Source of the DNA: Pseudomonas oryzae
GTDB taxonomy: Bacteria; Pseudomonadota; Gammaproteobacteria; Pseudomonadales; Pseudomonadaceae
Assembly (NCBI RefSeq): GCF_900104805.1
Contig: NZ_LT629751.1
Span: 1,531,001 to 1,595,000, forward strand
Direction of reading: 5' to 3'
Length of the DNA stretch: 64,000 nt
Shown here: positions 30,483 to 39,816 of the stretch, in pieces
Layout of the letters: every line of letters starts with the position of its first letter
Numbering within the stretch: position 1 is the first letter of the stretch
Notes under the pieces: generated by a model
What the model was told of the DNA's origin: nothing
What the model saw: only the letters and a program-made list of their open reading frames with translations
Databases searched by the model: none
Translations under genes and position numbers: made by a program

Positions 30483-31208
30483 TCAGCTCGCCGGTTTCGC
30501 ATGCGGCGCTGCGGCGATCATCAGTTCGCCCGCTCTGCTGACGTTGCGCGCTTCCCTGCTGACCCTGACCTGTAGCTGATGCCAGTCAGGCAGCAGCTTG
30601 GCATTGCCGGCCATGACCAGGCGATGGTGATCGAACCGGTACAGGTGGTCGGTATCGAAGGCGAACTGCATGACCAGGTCGTGGCGCTGGGCCAGCGGTT
30701 CGATCTCCTCGCGCAGATTGTCCAGCACCAGCGGCAATTCGCCGTTGTCCGGCCAGTAGCCGAGGACCATGTGCGCCTGCCCGCCGGACGTCATGTTGGT
30801 GTAGACCAGCCGCAGGCTCTGCTCGGGAAAACCGAGCAGGCGCAAGGTGAAGTACTTGGCCAGGGCGAAATCCTCGCAGTCACCGGCGCCCATCTCGAGC
30901 AGCTCCAGCGGCGTGGCCCAGTAATCGAACTGCCCCCACAGCTTCTGGTCCTCGACGTAACGCGCCCGGTGATTGAAGAACCGGTTGACCACCTCGAGCT
31001 TTTCGACATCGCTCAGCGTCAATGCCTGGGTGATCAGCTCCTGCCACGCCTCCAGCTGGGCGGAGACCGACTCGTGGCGATGGGACTGCACGGAATGCGC
31101 CGCGACCTTGGCCGGCCCCAGGAGCAAGCCGCTGCCGAACAGCAACCCGGCAAGCACATGGCCGCGGCGACTCTGCAGCAGCGCACCCAGGAAATTCGAC
31201 TTTTTCAC
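30483..31208 (-). CDS. Transglutaminase-like periplasmic cysteine proteinase, LapG-like
   Basis: A 241-residue exported protein of the bacterial transglutaminase-like cysteine proteinase family. The catalytic Cys lies in GAGDCEDFALAKYF, the His in QAHMVLGY and the Asp in LVLDNLREE. A hydrophobic N-terminal signal (GHVLAGLLFGSGLLLG) follows the GTG start at 31208, which has GAGGGGG upstream; the frame could extend to 31325 without benefit. LapG of this family releases the adhesin LapA when c-di-GMP is low. No adhesin or LapD gene lies beside it, so its target is unknown. Confidence 0.82.
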   Translation of the reverse strand: MKKSNFLGALLQSRRGHVLAGLLFGSGLLLGPAKVAAHSVQSHRHESVSAQLEAWQELITQALTLSDVEKLEVVNRFFNHRARYVEDQKLWGQFDYWATPLELLEMGAGDCEDFALAKYFTLRLLGFPEQSLRLVYTNMTSGGQAHMVLGYWPDNGELPLVLDNLREEIEPLAQRHDLVMQFAFDTDHLYRFDHHRLVMAGNAKLLPDWHQLQVRVSREARNVSRAGELMIAAAPHAKPAS

Positions 31209-31389
31209 ACAGGCCCCCTCAGAAGCTGACGAGCGGCTCCCTGCCCTGAAACCAAGAGATCCCGGCACCTTTAGCCCAAGAAACACGCCCGGGCAAGGTA
31301 CGTCCGTCAGCTCGTCTCCGGCCACTCGCCATGCGGCGCCCCAACAGGACTAGTCTAGATAATGTCAACTCGCATTGGAGGATGACACC

Positions 31390-31704
31390 ATGAAAGCCAC
31401 ACTTTACCTGGCAGCCCTGGCCACCCTGCTGGCCGGTGGGACTGCCATCTCGGTCCAGGCCGACGAGGAGCGGCTGATGCTGGCCGAAAGCGGAAGCGAT
31501 CGCGTGATGGAGTATCACCTGCAGCGGGAAGCCCTCGCCAATCAGCGAGGCCGCGAAGACTCGGGTGATCGTTACGTGCAGATGATCCGCGAACAGCCGA
31601 CGGCTGCCGGCCCCATGACCGAGGAACAGTCCGAGTCGATGGACAGACCCAAGCCTGCCTACAAATCGCCCATCCAGCGCGACAGAGAAATGTACGGCAA
31701 GTGA
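31390..31704 (+). CDS. Small exported protein of unknown function
   Basis: A 104-residue protein with a clear signal peptide (MKATLYLAALATLLAGG, cleaved about VQADE) and a polar, charged, Met- and Gln-rich remainder (EERLMLAESGSDRVMEYHLQ) with no Cys. GGAGGATG lies just upstream of the ATG. No family was recognised. It faces away from the LapG-like gene and precedes the antiporter gene by 195 bases, a stretch with no other gene. Confidence 0.7.
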   Translation: MKATLYLAALATLLAGGTAISVQADEERLMLAESGSDRVMEYHLQREALANQRGREDSGDRYVQMIREQPTAAGPMTEEQSESMDRPKPAYKSPIQRDREMYGK

Positions 31705-31899
31705 GCCTGCCCCCCCCCCTCCGGGCACAGTGAAGTGCCCCCAGGGGAGGCCCGGATAGCGCCGTCACCATTCACCCGCTCATCCACTCGGCCGCCAGCT
31801 CGTGAGCCTGCGCGCCTGTCTCGGATTGCGGCTGGGCAGGCGATCACGGCTGCGCAGAACGCCCCGTATCCGGGTCTATGCCGAAAGGGAGATTGTCCA

Positions 31900-33090
31900 G
31901 TGCCTGACTTGAGCATTCTGCTTGGGGAAATGGCCTGGCCGCTGGCGATCCTGATCGCCTGGCTGGCGGGCGAGCTCGGTTATTGCTGGGCACGTCTGCC
32001 GCGCATCAGCCTCTATGGCCTGAGCGGATTTCTCCTGGCGGCGCCCCAGGTCGGTCTGCTGCCGAGCACCAATGACACCCCCGGCATCCTGCTGCTGGCT
32101 CACGTGGCCTTCGGCCTGATCCTGTTCGAGGCCGGCTATCGCTTCAACCTGCGCTGGCTGCAGGCCAATCCCTGGCTCGGCGTGACCTGCCTGGCGGAGG
32201 CCGGACTGACCTTTGCCGCGGTGTACCTGCTGGCCCTGCTGTTCGGCACCGCCCCCCTCACCGCCCTGCTCCTCGCCTCGCTGTCCATGGCGACTTCGCC
32301 GGCCACGGTGGTGCGGGTCATCAACGAACAGGGCGGCTCCGGACAGGTGACCGAGCGCCTCCTGCACCTCTCGGCCATCAACTGCGTGCTGGCCGTGCTG
32401 GTGTTCAAGACCGTGGTCGGTCTGGTCGTATTCAGGACTTCGGGCGATCTCCGGGATGCCTTGGCCACCAGCCTGTATCTTATGCTGGCCTCGACCGCGC
32501 TGGGCGCACTGCCGGGGGTGGTCATGCCCGCGCTCCTGCGCCGCCTGGGGCATGCGACCCGCGACGCCACCCTGGCCTTCGCCATCGCGGTGATGGTCCT
32601 GGTGGCCCTGGCGCATGCCCTGAAGCTGTCGCCGGTACTGGCTGCGCTCACGTTCGGACTGGTCGCCCGCCACCGGCGCGTCGTGATGAGCCAGACCCAG
32701 CGCAACTTCGGCCCGCTGGGCGATCTTCTCGCCGTGCTGCTGTTCGTGTTCATCGCTTCGGCGCTGGACTGGCGGCTGGTGATGGCCGGTGCGGCGCTGG
32801 GCCTTGCGCTGGTCGTGGTGCGCGCGCTGGCAAAGCTGGTCGGGGTGCTGCTGTTCGCCCGCCTGAGCGGCATTTCCCTGCACAAGGGCCTCCTGCTCGG
32901 CATCGCCCTCGGGCCCTTTTCCGCCTTCGTGATCCTGGTCCTCGAGCAGACCCGCCACCTCGGGGTGAACCTGTTCGATCTGCTCGCGCCGCTGGCCTCC
33001 GCCGCACTCGTGCTGGAGCTGCTCGGTCCGCTGCTGACCCAGCGGGCCCTTCTCCTCGCCCACGAGCTGGCCGACGAGGGGGAGCCCTGA
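31900..33090 (+). CDS. Cation/proton antiporter, CPA2/KefB-like membrane domain
   Basis: A 396-residue integral membrane protein with about twelve helices and no C-terminal TrkA-N domain. [20 protein letters not shown] matches the unwound-helix region of CPA transporters, and [20 protein letters not shown] the preceding helix. The GTG at 31900 was chosen because GGGAG lies nine bases upstream and the protein then starts next to its first helix. The next gene begins one base after the stop, so they form an operon. The ion (K+ or Na+) cannot be told. Confidence 0.82.
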   Translation: MPDLSILLGEMAWPLAILIAWLAGELGYCWARLPRISLYGLSGFLLAAPQVGLLPSTNDTPGILLLAHVAFGLILFEAGYRFNLRWLQANPWLGVTCLAEAGLTFAAVYLLALLFGTAPLTALLLASLSMATSPATVVRVINEQGGSGQVTERLLHLSAINCVLAVLVFKTVVGLVVFRTSGDLRDALATSLYLMLASTALGALPGVVMPALLRRLGHATRDATLAFAIAVMVLVALAHALKLSPVLAALTFGLVARHRRVVMSQTQRNFGPLGDLLAVLLFVFIASALDWRLVMAGAALGLALVVVRALAKLVGVLLFARLSGISLHKGLLLGIALGPFSAFVILVLEQTRHLGVNLFDLLAPLASAALVLELLGPLLTQRALLLAHELADEGEP

Positions 33091-33091
33091 C

Positions 33092-34240
33092 ATGCCGCTG
33101 GAAGACTTCAAGACCTCGGCGCCGCTGAGCCTGGGCGTCGAGCTGGAGCTGCAACTGGTCAGCCTCAGCGACTTCGACCTGATCGCCGCCAGCCCCGATA
33201 TGCTCGCCCTGCTGGCACGCCAGGTGTTTCCCGGCAATGTCACCCCCGAGGTGACGGAAAGCATGCTCGAGGTGTCCACCGACGTGCATCTCGAACATGC
33301 CCGCCTGCTGGCGCAGTTGCAGCGGATCCGCGATGCCCTGGTGCATGCCGGCGACCGGCTCAACGTCGGCATCTGCGGCGGCGGCACCCATCCGTTCCAG
33401 TTCTGGTCGGAGCAACGCATCTACCCCAAGCCCCGCTATCGCGAGGCCTCGGCCCTCTATGGCTACCTGATCCAGCAGTTCACCGTATTCGGCCTGCATG
33501 TGCACGTCGGCTGTAGCAGCGGCGACGAGGCCCTCTACCTGCTGCACGCGCTCAACCGCTACGTGCCGCACTTCATCGCCCTGTCGGCCTCCTCGCCCTT
33601 CGTCCAGCGTCAGGACACGCTGTTCAGTTCGGCGCGCCTGAACTCGGTGTCCGCCTTCCCCCTGAGCGGCCGGGCGCCCTTCCTGCTCGACTGGGAGACC
33701 TTCGCCGGCCAGTACTTCGCCAAGATGGAGCTCACCGGCATAGTGCGCAGCATGAAGGACTTCTACTGGGACATCCGCCCCAAGCCGGAGTACGGCACCA
33801 TCGAGCTGCGGGTCTGTGACACCCCGCTGTCCGTGGAGCGGGCGGCCGCCCTCGCCTGCTACCTGCAGGCGCTGTGCCTGCATCTTCTCGAGCGATGCGA
33901 CGAGCCGCCACGGGAGGACGACTACCTGGTCTACACCTACAACCGCTTCCAGGCCTGCCGCTTCGGCCTCGACGGCACCCTGGTCGATCCGCGCAGCCAC
34001 GAGCTGCTGTCGCTGCGCGAGGATATCCTCGCCACCTTGCGCCTGCTGCAGCCGCAGGGCGACGCCCTCGCCTGCCTAGCCGCCTTCGACCACGTGCAGC
34101 GCATCGTCAGCGAGGGCAACGATGCGAGTCTGCTGCGGCACGAATTCCAGCTGCGCGGCAGCGCCGAGGGCATGGTCGACGCCGCGCTCGCTCGGTTCCG
34201 CGACAGCGGGCCTAGCCACCAGCCGAGTGCAGGCGCATGA
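33092..34240 (+). CDS. Carboxylate-amine ligase, YbdK/GCS2 type
   Basis: A 382-residue ATP-dependent ligase of glutamate-cysteine ligase family 2. [11 protein letters not shown] at the start, [28 protein letters not shown] and RVCDTP are the ATP/substrate-binding stretches of the YbdK group. Such enzymes can join glutamate to cysteine or related amines, but activity of YbdK itself is weak and its natural role is unclear. It is coupled to the antiporter gene (one-base gap). Its 3' end overlaps the convergent oxidoreductase gene by 29 bases. Confidence 0.88.
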   Translation: MPLEDFKTSAPLSLGVELELQLVSLSDFDLIAASPDMLALLARQVFPGNVTPEVTESMLEVSTDVHLEHARLLAQLQRIRDALVHAGDRLNVGICGGGTHPFQFWSEQRIYPKPRYREASALYGYLIQQFTVFGLHVHVGCSSGDEALYLLHALNRYVPHFIALSASSPFVQRQDTLFSSARLNSVSAFPLSGRAPFLLDWETFAGQYFAKMELTGIVRSMKDFYWDIRPKPEYGTIELRVCDTPLSVERAAALACYLQALCLHLLERCDEPPREDDYLVYTYNRFQACRFGLDGTLVDPRSHELLSLREDILATLRLLQPQGDALACLAAFDHVQRIVSEGNDASLLRHEFQLRGSAEGMVDAALARFRDSGPSHQPSAGA

Positions 34241-35291
34241 AGCGTCGGTCGAGGAAATCCTTCCAGCGCCCGAGCAGCGCACCTTCGGCGGTCAGCCCCG
34301 CCCAGCTCATCAGCGCGCCACCCCGGCCGTCGGCCAGCAGGGCCAGGGCGTGGCGCTGCGGGTGATAGGTCTGCAGCGACCGACCGGCGAGCGCCTGGGC
34401 CAGGTTGTTCGCCAGCACCGGCCCCTGGCGGACCGCGTAGACCCCGCTGTGCGGTGTGGCGGCCAGACTCGCGCAATCGCCGGCGGCAAGGATCTGCGGA
34501 TGGGAAACGCTCTGCAGGGTACCGTCGATGGCGACGAAGCCATGTGCATCCACCGCCAGCCCGGAATCGACCAGCCACGGCAGCGGGCGGGCGCCGCTCG
34601 CCAGGATCAGCCGCCCACCCCGCCACACTGTCCGACCGCCAGCCTCGAGGGCGTCGCCGCGGATCCGCTCGACTGCGCAGTGCTCGAGCACTCGGACGCC
34701 GGCGGCCTGCAGATGCCCAAGGGCCCTGCTGCGCAGGGCCGGCGGATGCGCGCCGAGCAGCCGGACAGCGCTGCACAGCGTCAGCGCCGGCACCTGCGCG
34801 GCCATGGCCAGGGCCAGCTCGACGCCGGCGGCGCCGCCTCCGAGAATCGCCAGGGGCGCCGGCCGGGCTCGCCATTCCGTCCAGCGCGCGACGAAGCCGG
34901 CGAACGGCTTGACCGGCAGCACTTCCATGGCGCCGCCTTCCCGCGCAGGCATGGGCGGCTCCGCGCCAGGATTGAGCGACAGCCAGCGGGCCCGGCATGC
35001 CGTGCCGCCGGCCAGCGACAGCGTCCGCGTATCGGCTTCGAGAGCAGTCACAGAATCCCCCAGCCAGTCGATGCCCGCCGCGGCGCACAGCGGTCGCAGC
35101 GCGATGCGGCACTGCTCGAGGGCGTAGCGGCCGGCCAGCAACCCCGGCAGCATGCCGGAGTACCAGGCGTATGGCTCGGGGCTGACCAGGGCGATGCGCC
35201 CGCGCGGGCGGCGCCCGCCAGCCCAGCGCCGCAGCACGCCGAGGTGGGCGTGCCCCGCGCCGACCAGCAGCACATCGAACTCAGCCGTCAT
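34212..35291 (-). CDS. FAD-dependent pyridine-nucleotide oxidoreductase, type-II NADH dehydrogenase-like
   Basis: A 359-residue flavoprotein. The N-terminal FAD-binding motif is [15 protein letters not shown], the NAD-binding motif [16 protein letters not shown], and the second FAD site [10 protein letters not shown]. The GAGHAHL form is typical of a subgroup that is often fused or linked to selenophosphate synthetase or found with radical SAM ArsS genes. It lies 43 bases downstream of the ArsS-like gene in the same direction, so it probably supplies or removes electrons in that pathway. No transmembrane helix is evident. Confidence 0.85.
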   Translation of the reverse strand: MTAEFDVLLVGAGHAHLGVLRRWAGGRRPRGRIALVSPEPYAWYSGMLPGLLAGRYALEQCRIALRPLCAAAGIDWLGDSVTALEADTRTLSLAGGTACRARWLSLNPGAEPPMPAREGGAMEVLPVKPFAGFVARWTEWRARPAPLAILGGGAAGVELALAMAAQVPALTLCSAVRLLGAHPPALRSRALGHLQAAGVRVLEHCAVERIRGDALEAGGRTVWRGGRLILASGARPLPWLVDSGLAVDAHGFVAIDGTLQSVSHPQILAAGDCASLAATPHSGVYAVRQGPVLANNLAQALAGRSLQTYHPQRHALALLADGRGGALMSWAGLTAEGALLGRWKDFLDRRFMRLHSAGG

Positions 35292-35334
35292 CCGTCCGCC
35301 TCCCGGCGCACGCCAGTCGCGACATCGCGCATAG

Positions 35335-36300
35335 TCAGTGCTTGAGCGCGCCGCCGCAGCTGGAGCCCTGCCCGGCGGTACAGGAGAAACAGTGATCGCG
35401 CGTGACGATGGGATTGCCTTCGAGGACGACGCGCAGCAGGTCGCGCAGGTGCGCGCGCTCCCGCCCGATCAGTTCGAGCGGCAGGCCGAGCATCTGGTTG
35501 AAATCGCAGTCGTACAGATAGCCCTGCCAGTCGACGCTGACCAGCGAACGGCACATCACCGCCTCGAGGTTTTCGGGCCGGTAGCTGTCCCGCAGCAACT
35601 GCATGTAGGCGGCGAACTGGCCACGGCTGACCAGGGTGCTGCCGAAGCGGGCGATGGGTTGATTGGTGATGGCCAGCAGGTGGTCGAACACGATGCCGAA
35701 TTCCGCCGCCAGATGCGCCTTGTAGTCGGTCTCCAGCGCCGACTGCGGCGGCGGCAGATTCGGCCCCTGGGGGTTGTACACCAGGTTGAGCACCAGGCCG
35801 CTGCCGGCCCGGCCGTAGCCCAGCGCATTGAGCTGACGCAGGGCGGCGATGCTGCGCGCGAACACCCCCTCGCCACGCTGGCGGTCGACGTTCTCGCGGG
35901 CGTAACAGGGCAGCGAGGCGGTCACCTCCACCCCCTCGGTGGCGAGGAACTCGGCCAGATCGGCGAAACCTGGCTCCTCGAGGATGGTCAGGTTGCAGCG
36001 GTCGATCACCCGCAGCCCGGTGCGCCGCGCGTGACGCACCAGCTCGCGAAAGCGCGGGTGCATCTCGGGCGCACCGCCGGTGAGATCGAGTGTGCGCACC
36101 GGCCGGGCGTCGATCACTGCGTACAGAACGGCGAGGGTTGCGTCGCTCATGCTCTCGCGGCGCGTCGGCCCGGCGTTGACGTGGCAGTGCAGGCAACGCT
36201 GGTTGCAGCGGTAGGTCAGGTTGACCTGCAGGGCCTCCACACGGCCGCGGCGAATGGCCGGGAAGTCGAGGGCATCGAGCAGCGGCAGGGTGTCGCGCAT
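35335..36300 (-). CDS. arsS: ArsS-like radical SAM protein (arsenosugar biosynthesis type)
   Basis: A 321-residue radical SAM enzyme. The 4Fe-4S/SAM motif is Cys32-x3-Cys36-x2-Cys39 (CNQRCLHC), followed by TLDLTGGAPEMHPRFREL, and a C-terminal domain ending HCFSCTAGQGSSCGGALKH. That Cys-rich end is the mark of the family in which one Cys is often selenocysteine; here all are Cys. In the arsenosugar pathway ArsS is proposed to attach a deoxyadenosyl group to dimethylarsinous compounds. GAGGAGG lies seven bases before the ATG. Its glycosyltransferase partners are divergent. The name rests on family recognition; no arsenic methylase (ArsM) gene is in the window. Confidence 0.88.
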   Translation of the reverse strand: MRDTLPLLDALDFPAIRRGRVEALQVNLTYRCNQRCLHCHVNAGPTRRESMSDATLAVLYAVIDARPVRTLDLTGGAPEMHPRFRELVRHARRTGLRVIDRCNLTILEEPGFADLAEFLATEGVEVTASLPCYARENVDRQRGEGVFARSIAALRQLNALGYGRAGSGLVLNLVYNPQGPNLPPPQSALETDYKAHLAAEFGIVFDHLLAITNQPIARFGSTLVSRGQFAAYMQLLRDSYRPENLEAVMCRSLVSVDWQGYLYDCDFNQMLGLPLELIGRERAHLRDLLRVVLEGNPIVTRDHCFSCTAGQGSSCGGALKH

Positions 36301-36399
36301 GACAGCCTCCTCTACGGCGGATGACGGCGAAAGGCGAATGAGCGCCCCATACTCCACTATAGGTTCCCCGTGCCCAGCCCTCCTCTGCGAGCTCCCTGC

Positions 36400-37071
36400 A
36401 TGTACAACGCCGATGCGCCCCCGCCCACCCTGATCCTGATGTGCAAGCGTCCGGGCCCCGGCCATGGCAAGCAGCGCCTGGCTGCCGGCCTGGGCACCGT
36501 GCCGGCGCAGCTGATCGCCGAGCGGATGCTGGACTGCGCCGTGGAAGACCTGGCGCACTGGCCGGGGCCGCGGGTGATCGCCCCGGATACGGTGGCGGAC
36601 TGTGGCTGGGCCGGCAGACTGTTGCCTGGCTGTGCATATCCGCCACAGTGCGACGGCAACCTTGGCGAGCGGCTGAATGCCCTGGACCGCGACCTGCGCG
36701 AGGCGGGCCACCGCACTCTGGTGTTCATCGGCAGCGACGCGCCGGCGCTGAACGCCGGTGACTACCGCCGCGTGCGCGAGACGCTGAGCGAAGTCGACAC
36801 CGTGCTGCTCGCCGCCCGCGATGGCGGCGTGGTGCTGATGGCCTCCAACCGGCCATGGCCGGAGCTTGCCGCCCTGCCGTGGAGCACGGCGCAGCTCGGC
36901 CAGGCGCTGACCGCCGCCTGCGGGGACGCCGGGCACTCCGTCGCGGTCTGCGGAGAGTCCTTCGATGTCGACGAGCGCGACGATCTCGCTCCTCTGCGCG
37001 CCGCGCTGGCGACCGATCCGCGCCCGGCCCGCAGACGGCTGCTGGCAACGCTGGATGCGCTCGGGCAATGA
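36400..37071 (+). CDS. Glycosyltransferase, DUF2064 type (arsenosugar cluster)
   Basis: A 223-residue GT-A-like nucleotidyl/glycosyltransferase. TLILMCKRPGPGHGKQRLAA is the family's nucleotide-binding opening (usual form KxPxPGxxKTRL), followed by a central VFIGSDAPAL, which holds the acidic metal site. ATG 36400 gives the usual start; GTG 36370 would add ten residues. The stop overlaps the next gene (ATGA). It is thought to act with the other glycosyltransferase in late steps of arsenosugar-type synthesis; substrate unproven. Confidence 0.84.
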   Translation: MYNADAPPPTLILMCKRPGPGHGKQRLAAGLGTVPAQLIAERMLDCAVEDLAHWPGPRVIAPDTVADCGWAGRLLPGCAYPPQCDGNLGERLNALDRDLREAGHRTLVFIGSDAPALNAGDYRRVRETLSEVDTVLLAARDGGVVLMASNRPWPELAALPWSTAQLGQALTAACGDAGHSVAVCGESFDVDERDDLAPLRAALATDPRPARRRLLATLDALGQ

Positions 37072-37811
37072 ACTCCGCCAACGGCGTCAGCGTGATCATC
37101 CCCTGCCTGGGCGACGAGGCCAGCCTGGCACACCTGCTCGACCAGTTGCGCCAGGCGGCCGTGGCGGATGGCCGGCCGCTGCAGATCATCGTGGTCGACG
37201 CCGCCCGCAGCGCGGCTTGTCGCACGCTGTGCCATCGCCATGCGGCCCTGTGGTGGCCGGCGCTGCCCTGCCGTGGCACGCAGCTGCGCGAGGGAGCGGC
37301 GCAGGCCGTGCACCGGATCCTCTGGTTCCTGCATGCCGACGCCCGGCTCGAGGGCCAGCCGCTGGCCGCCCTGCACCGCGCCATCGACGACGGCGCGGTG
37401 GGCGGCTACTTCGCCTTCCGCTTCGCCGACCGCAACGCCTGGCAGGCGCGCCTGCTGGAAGTCGGGGTGGACTGGCGCACGCGCATCGGTGTGCCCTACG
37501 GCGACCAGGGACTGTTCGCCCGCCGCGACGCCTATCTCGCCGCCGGCCAGCACGCGCCCTGGCCGCTGTTCGAGGAAGTGCCGCTGGTGCAGGGCCTGCG
37601 TGCGCTCGGCGAGTTTCGCCGGATCGCGCGGGGGCTATTGGTCAACCCGCGACGCTGGCAGCGCGACGGCTGGTGGCGGCGTTCGCTGCGCAACCGCCTG
37701 CTGGCCCTGGGCTTCACGCTCGGCCTCGCGCCGCAGCGCCTGGCCCGTCTGTACGCCGGTGACAAGCCGACGAGCGTCGCGCCCAGGCGCAAGCCCAGGC
37801 GGCACAGCTGA
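37068..37811 (+). CDS. Family 2-like glycosyltransferase (arsenosugar cluster)
   Basis: A 247-residue GT-A glycosyltransferase. VSVIIPCLGDEASLAHLLDQ is the start typical of this family, then IIVVDAARS and LWFLHADARL (the metal-binding HAD in place of the usual DxD). GVPYGDQGLFARR and PLFEEVPLVQ match the acceptor part. It is coupled to the preceding transferase (four-base overlap). A basic C-terminus (RRKPRRHS) ends the protein. Confidence 0.84.
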   Translation: MNSANGVSVIIPCLGDEASLAHLLDQLRQAAVADGRPLQIIVVDAARSAACRTLCHRHAALWWPALPCRGTQLREGAAQAVHRILWFLHADARLEGQPLAALHRAIDDGAVGGYFAFRFADRNAWQARLLEVGVDWRTRIGVPYGDQGLFARRDAYLAAGQHAPWPLFEEVPLVQGLRALGEFRRIARGLLVNPRRWQRDGWWRRSLRNRLLALGFTLGLAPQRLARLYAGDKPTSVAPRRKPRRHS

Positions 37812-37976
37812 GGCCGCGAGCTTCACCCGCGCGGCTCCAGCCGCTCCGCCAGAGCAGCAGCGAATCCGACGACCCGCGCTCGGCGGCCGGAGCTTGACGC
37901 GGGCAGGACATCCTTGCATGCGCTCTTTTTGGGGTAACATGCGGTAATCCCCTCCGCCCCGACGAGAGTTCGCAGC

Positions 37977-38507
37977 ATGCCCGATTCCGGCCGCAAGAAT
38001 GCCCGCCTGATCAAGAAGTACGCCAACCGCCGGCTCTACGACACCCAGACCAGCTCGCACATCACCCTGCAGGACATCCGTCAGCTGGTGATCCAGGAAG
38101 AGCCCTTCCAGGTGGTGGATGCCAAGAGCGGTGAGGATCTGACCCGCAGCATCCTGCTGCAGATCATTCAGGAAGCCGAGAGCGACGGCGAGCCGATCTT
38201 CTCCACCGACATGCTCAAGGGGATCATCCGTTTCTACGGCCCCTTCCAGGGCATGCTCGGCAACTATCTGGAGAAGAGCATCCAGGCGGTGCTGGATATC
38301 CAGGCCAAGACCGGCCAGCAGTCCTCCCAGGCATGGAGCGACTTCATGCGCAGCCAGCTGCCGGTGATGCAGGACCTGATGGGCCAGTACGTCGAGCAGT
38401 CCAAGCAGCTTTACCTGAACACGCAGAACCTGTTCGGCATGTTCCCCGGTTTTCCGGGCGCGACTGGACGCAACGACAAAGACAAGAAGGATGACGACAA
38501 GGCCTGA
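37977..38507 (+). CDS. phaR: PHA synthesis repressor PhaR
   Basis: A 176-residue regulator. Residues about 10-70 (LIKKYANRRLYDTQTSSHIT, LQDIRQLVIQEEPFQVVDAK) are the PHB/PHA accumulation DNA-binding domain, followed by a helical polymer-binding region and an acidic-basic tail. In PHB producers PhaR represses phaP and itself and is titrated away by polymer granules. The gene opens the PHA region, 275 bases from the convergent phasin gene. Confidence 0.93.
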   Translation: MPDSGRKNARLIKKYANRRLYDTQTSSHITLQDIRQLVIQEEPFQVVDAKSGEDLTRSILLQIIQEAESDGEPIFSTDMLKGIIRFYGPFQGMLGNYLEKSIQAVLDIQAKTGQQSSQAWSDFMRSQLPVMQDLMGQYVEQSKQLYLNTQNLFGMFPGFPGATGRNDKDKKDDDKA

Positions 38508-38766
38508 GCCGGGTCGTCCTGGAGCATGAAGCACCAAATCCGTGCAGCGCCCGCCAGTGCGGGAGCTGCACGTCGATCTGATCGGGGCTGAGCATCCGTC
38601 GACAGGATGTCCGCTGCTGGGCACCGGCAGCGGCCGCCAGCCCGCAGGCTTCGGCAGCCGTCCCTCGCTGGGCGTGGCGCATCGGCTGCCGACCCGCTAC
38701 TGCCGGATCACAGCCTGGCCGTTGCCCCCCCCCGCACCCTTCCCGCTTTTCCTTCAGTTACAGCGA

Positions 38767-38794
38767 CTTACTTGCGAGCGCCTTACTTGCGAGC
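38767..38794. repeat. 13-bp direct repeat at the phasin 3' end
   Basis: CTTACTTGCGAGC occurs at 38767-38779 and 38782-38794. The second copy contains the phaP stop and last codons, so the gene's final segment appears to have been duplicated just beyond its stop. Confidence 0.7.
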
Positions 38795-39349
38795 ACCGGC
38801 AGCCTTGGTGGCTTCGCGAGTGGCCTGACCGGCAGCGCTGGCGGCGGCGGCGATGCCGTTCTCAGCGATCTCGGCGGCCTGCTTGGCGGTCTTCTGCGCG
38901 GTTTCCAGCACGTTGCCAGCGGTCTCCACGGCCGACTTCAGCACGGCCACAGCGGACTCCGAGCCAGCTGGCGCATTCTTTGCAATCTCTTCGACAAGCT
39001 CCTGCACCTGCTGGGTGTTGCGGGCAGCCTGACGCTCGCCGAGCTTGGCGATGTCGGCCTGGACGCTGGAGACCAGATCGTAGACCTGACGACCGAACTC
39101 CATCACGCGCTCGGCCTGGTGGGCCGGATGGGCGATGGTGCCGAGCACCGAGGTGAAGGTCTGCGGGTCGCGGGCGGCGAGCAGCTTGCTGGCGTTGGCG
39201 AAGTTCTCCTCGCTGACGCTGCGCAGGGTGCTGATTTGCAGATGGCTGAACTGCTCGAAACCCTTGAGGACCTTGCTGTTCAGTTGCTGCAGCAGTTCGA
39301 GGTTGGCTTTCTGGGTGGCTTGCAGTTTTTCCGAATCGAAGAAGGACAT
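38783..39349 (-). CDS. phaP: Phasin (PHA granule-associated protein) PhaP
   Basis: A 188-residue granule-coating protein of the phasin_2 type found in PHB producers. MSFFDSEKLQATQKANLELL, FANASKLLAARDPQTF and the long Ala/Lys-rich amphipathic C-terminus are typical. It covers and stabilises PHB granules and is usually repressed by PhaR. It is transcribed towards phaR and away from phaB; a palindrome at 39457-39477 lies 108 bases upstream of its start. Confidence 0.93.
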   Translation of the reverse strand: MSFFDSEKLQATQKANLELLQQLNSKVLKGFEQFSHLQISTLRSVSEENFANASKLLAARDPQTFTSVLGTIAHPAHQAERVMEFGRQVYDLVSSVQADIAKLGERQAARNTQQVQELVEEIAKNAPAGSESAVAVLKSAVETAGNVLETAQKTAKQAAEIAENGIAAAASAAGQATREATKAAGARK

Positions 39350-39456
39350 GGATGAGTCTCCAGAAAATTAGAAAGGCCGAAAAACCACGTTGAGGTGCAT
39401 CGGCGCACCGTCCTGCGATTGCATTCTTGGTGATTGCAGCCAAAACCGCAAGCAAT

Positions 39457-39477
39457 TTTTTGTGCGCCGCACAAAAA
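39457..39477. promoter_or_regulatory. Candidate PhaR operator between phaP and phaB
   Basis: TTTTTGTGC and GCACAAAAA form a perfect 9-bp inverted repeat around GCC. TTGTGC/GCACAA-type sequences are plausible PhaR targets, and the site lies between phaP and phaB. Nothing else clear was seen in the 467-base gap (39350-39816) apart from general AT-richness where promoters would be expected. Confidence 0.45.
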
Positions 39478-39816
39478 GATCCTCAACCACTCACGGACAG
39501 CTCAGGAGGCCGCAAATACCGAGGAATCAAGGACAGCCACTTAGCCATATCCGAGTTATGTGTCTATCATGTGACACGCAAGCGTTCTTTCCGGCATATG
39601 CCAGGATCGAATTTTTGCAGAGCAGCAGGAGATAAGCCCATACCAGCGAGAGCCCGGACGCTTTTCGTCAAAAAAACGCAATCATGCCGAAGCAAGGTAG
39701 GTACGTCGGGCCTACACCAATCAGCCTGAAAGCCAGGGAACCCAATCGGACCGCATGGTCCGCCCTCCCCGGCGATGTTGTTTAGCTTTCTCTTACGTCT
39801 AACGGAGTGACTGAGC

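Noticed and set aside
30342-30575. A 77-codon plus-strand frame crossing the dif-like site
   Set aside because: It overlaps the 3' end of the LapG-like gene on the other strand, covers the dif-like site, and shows no protein-like pattern.
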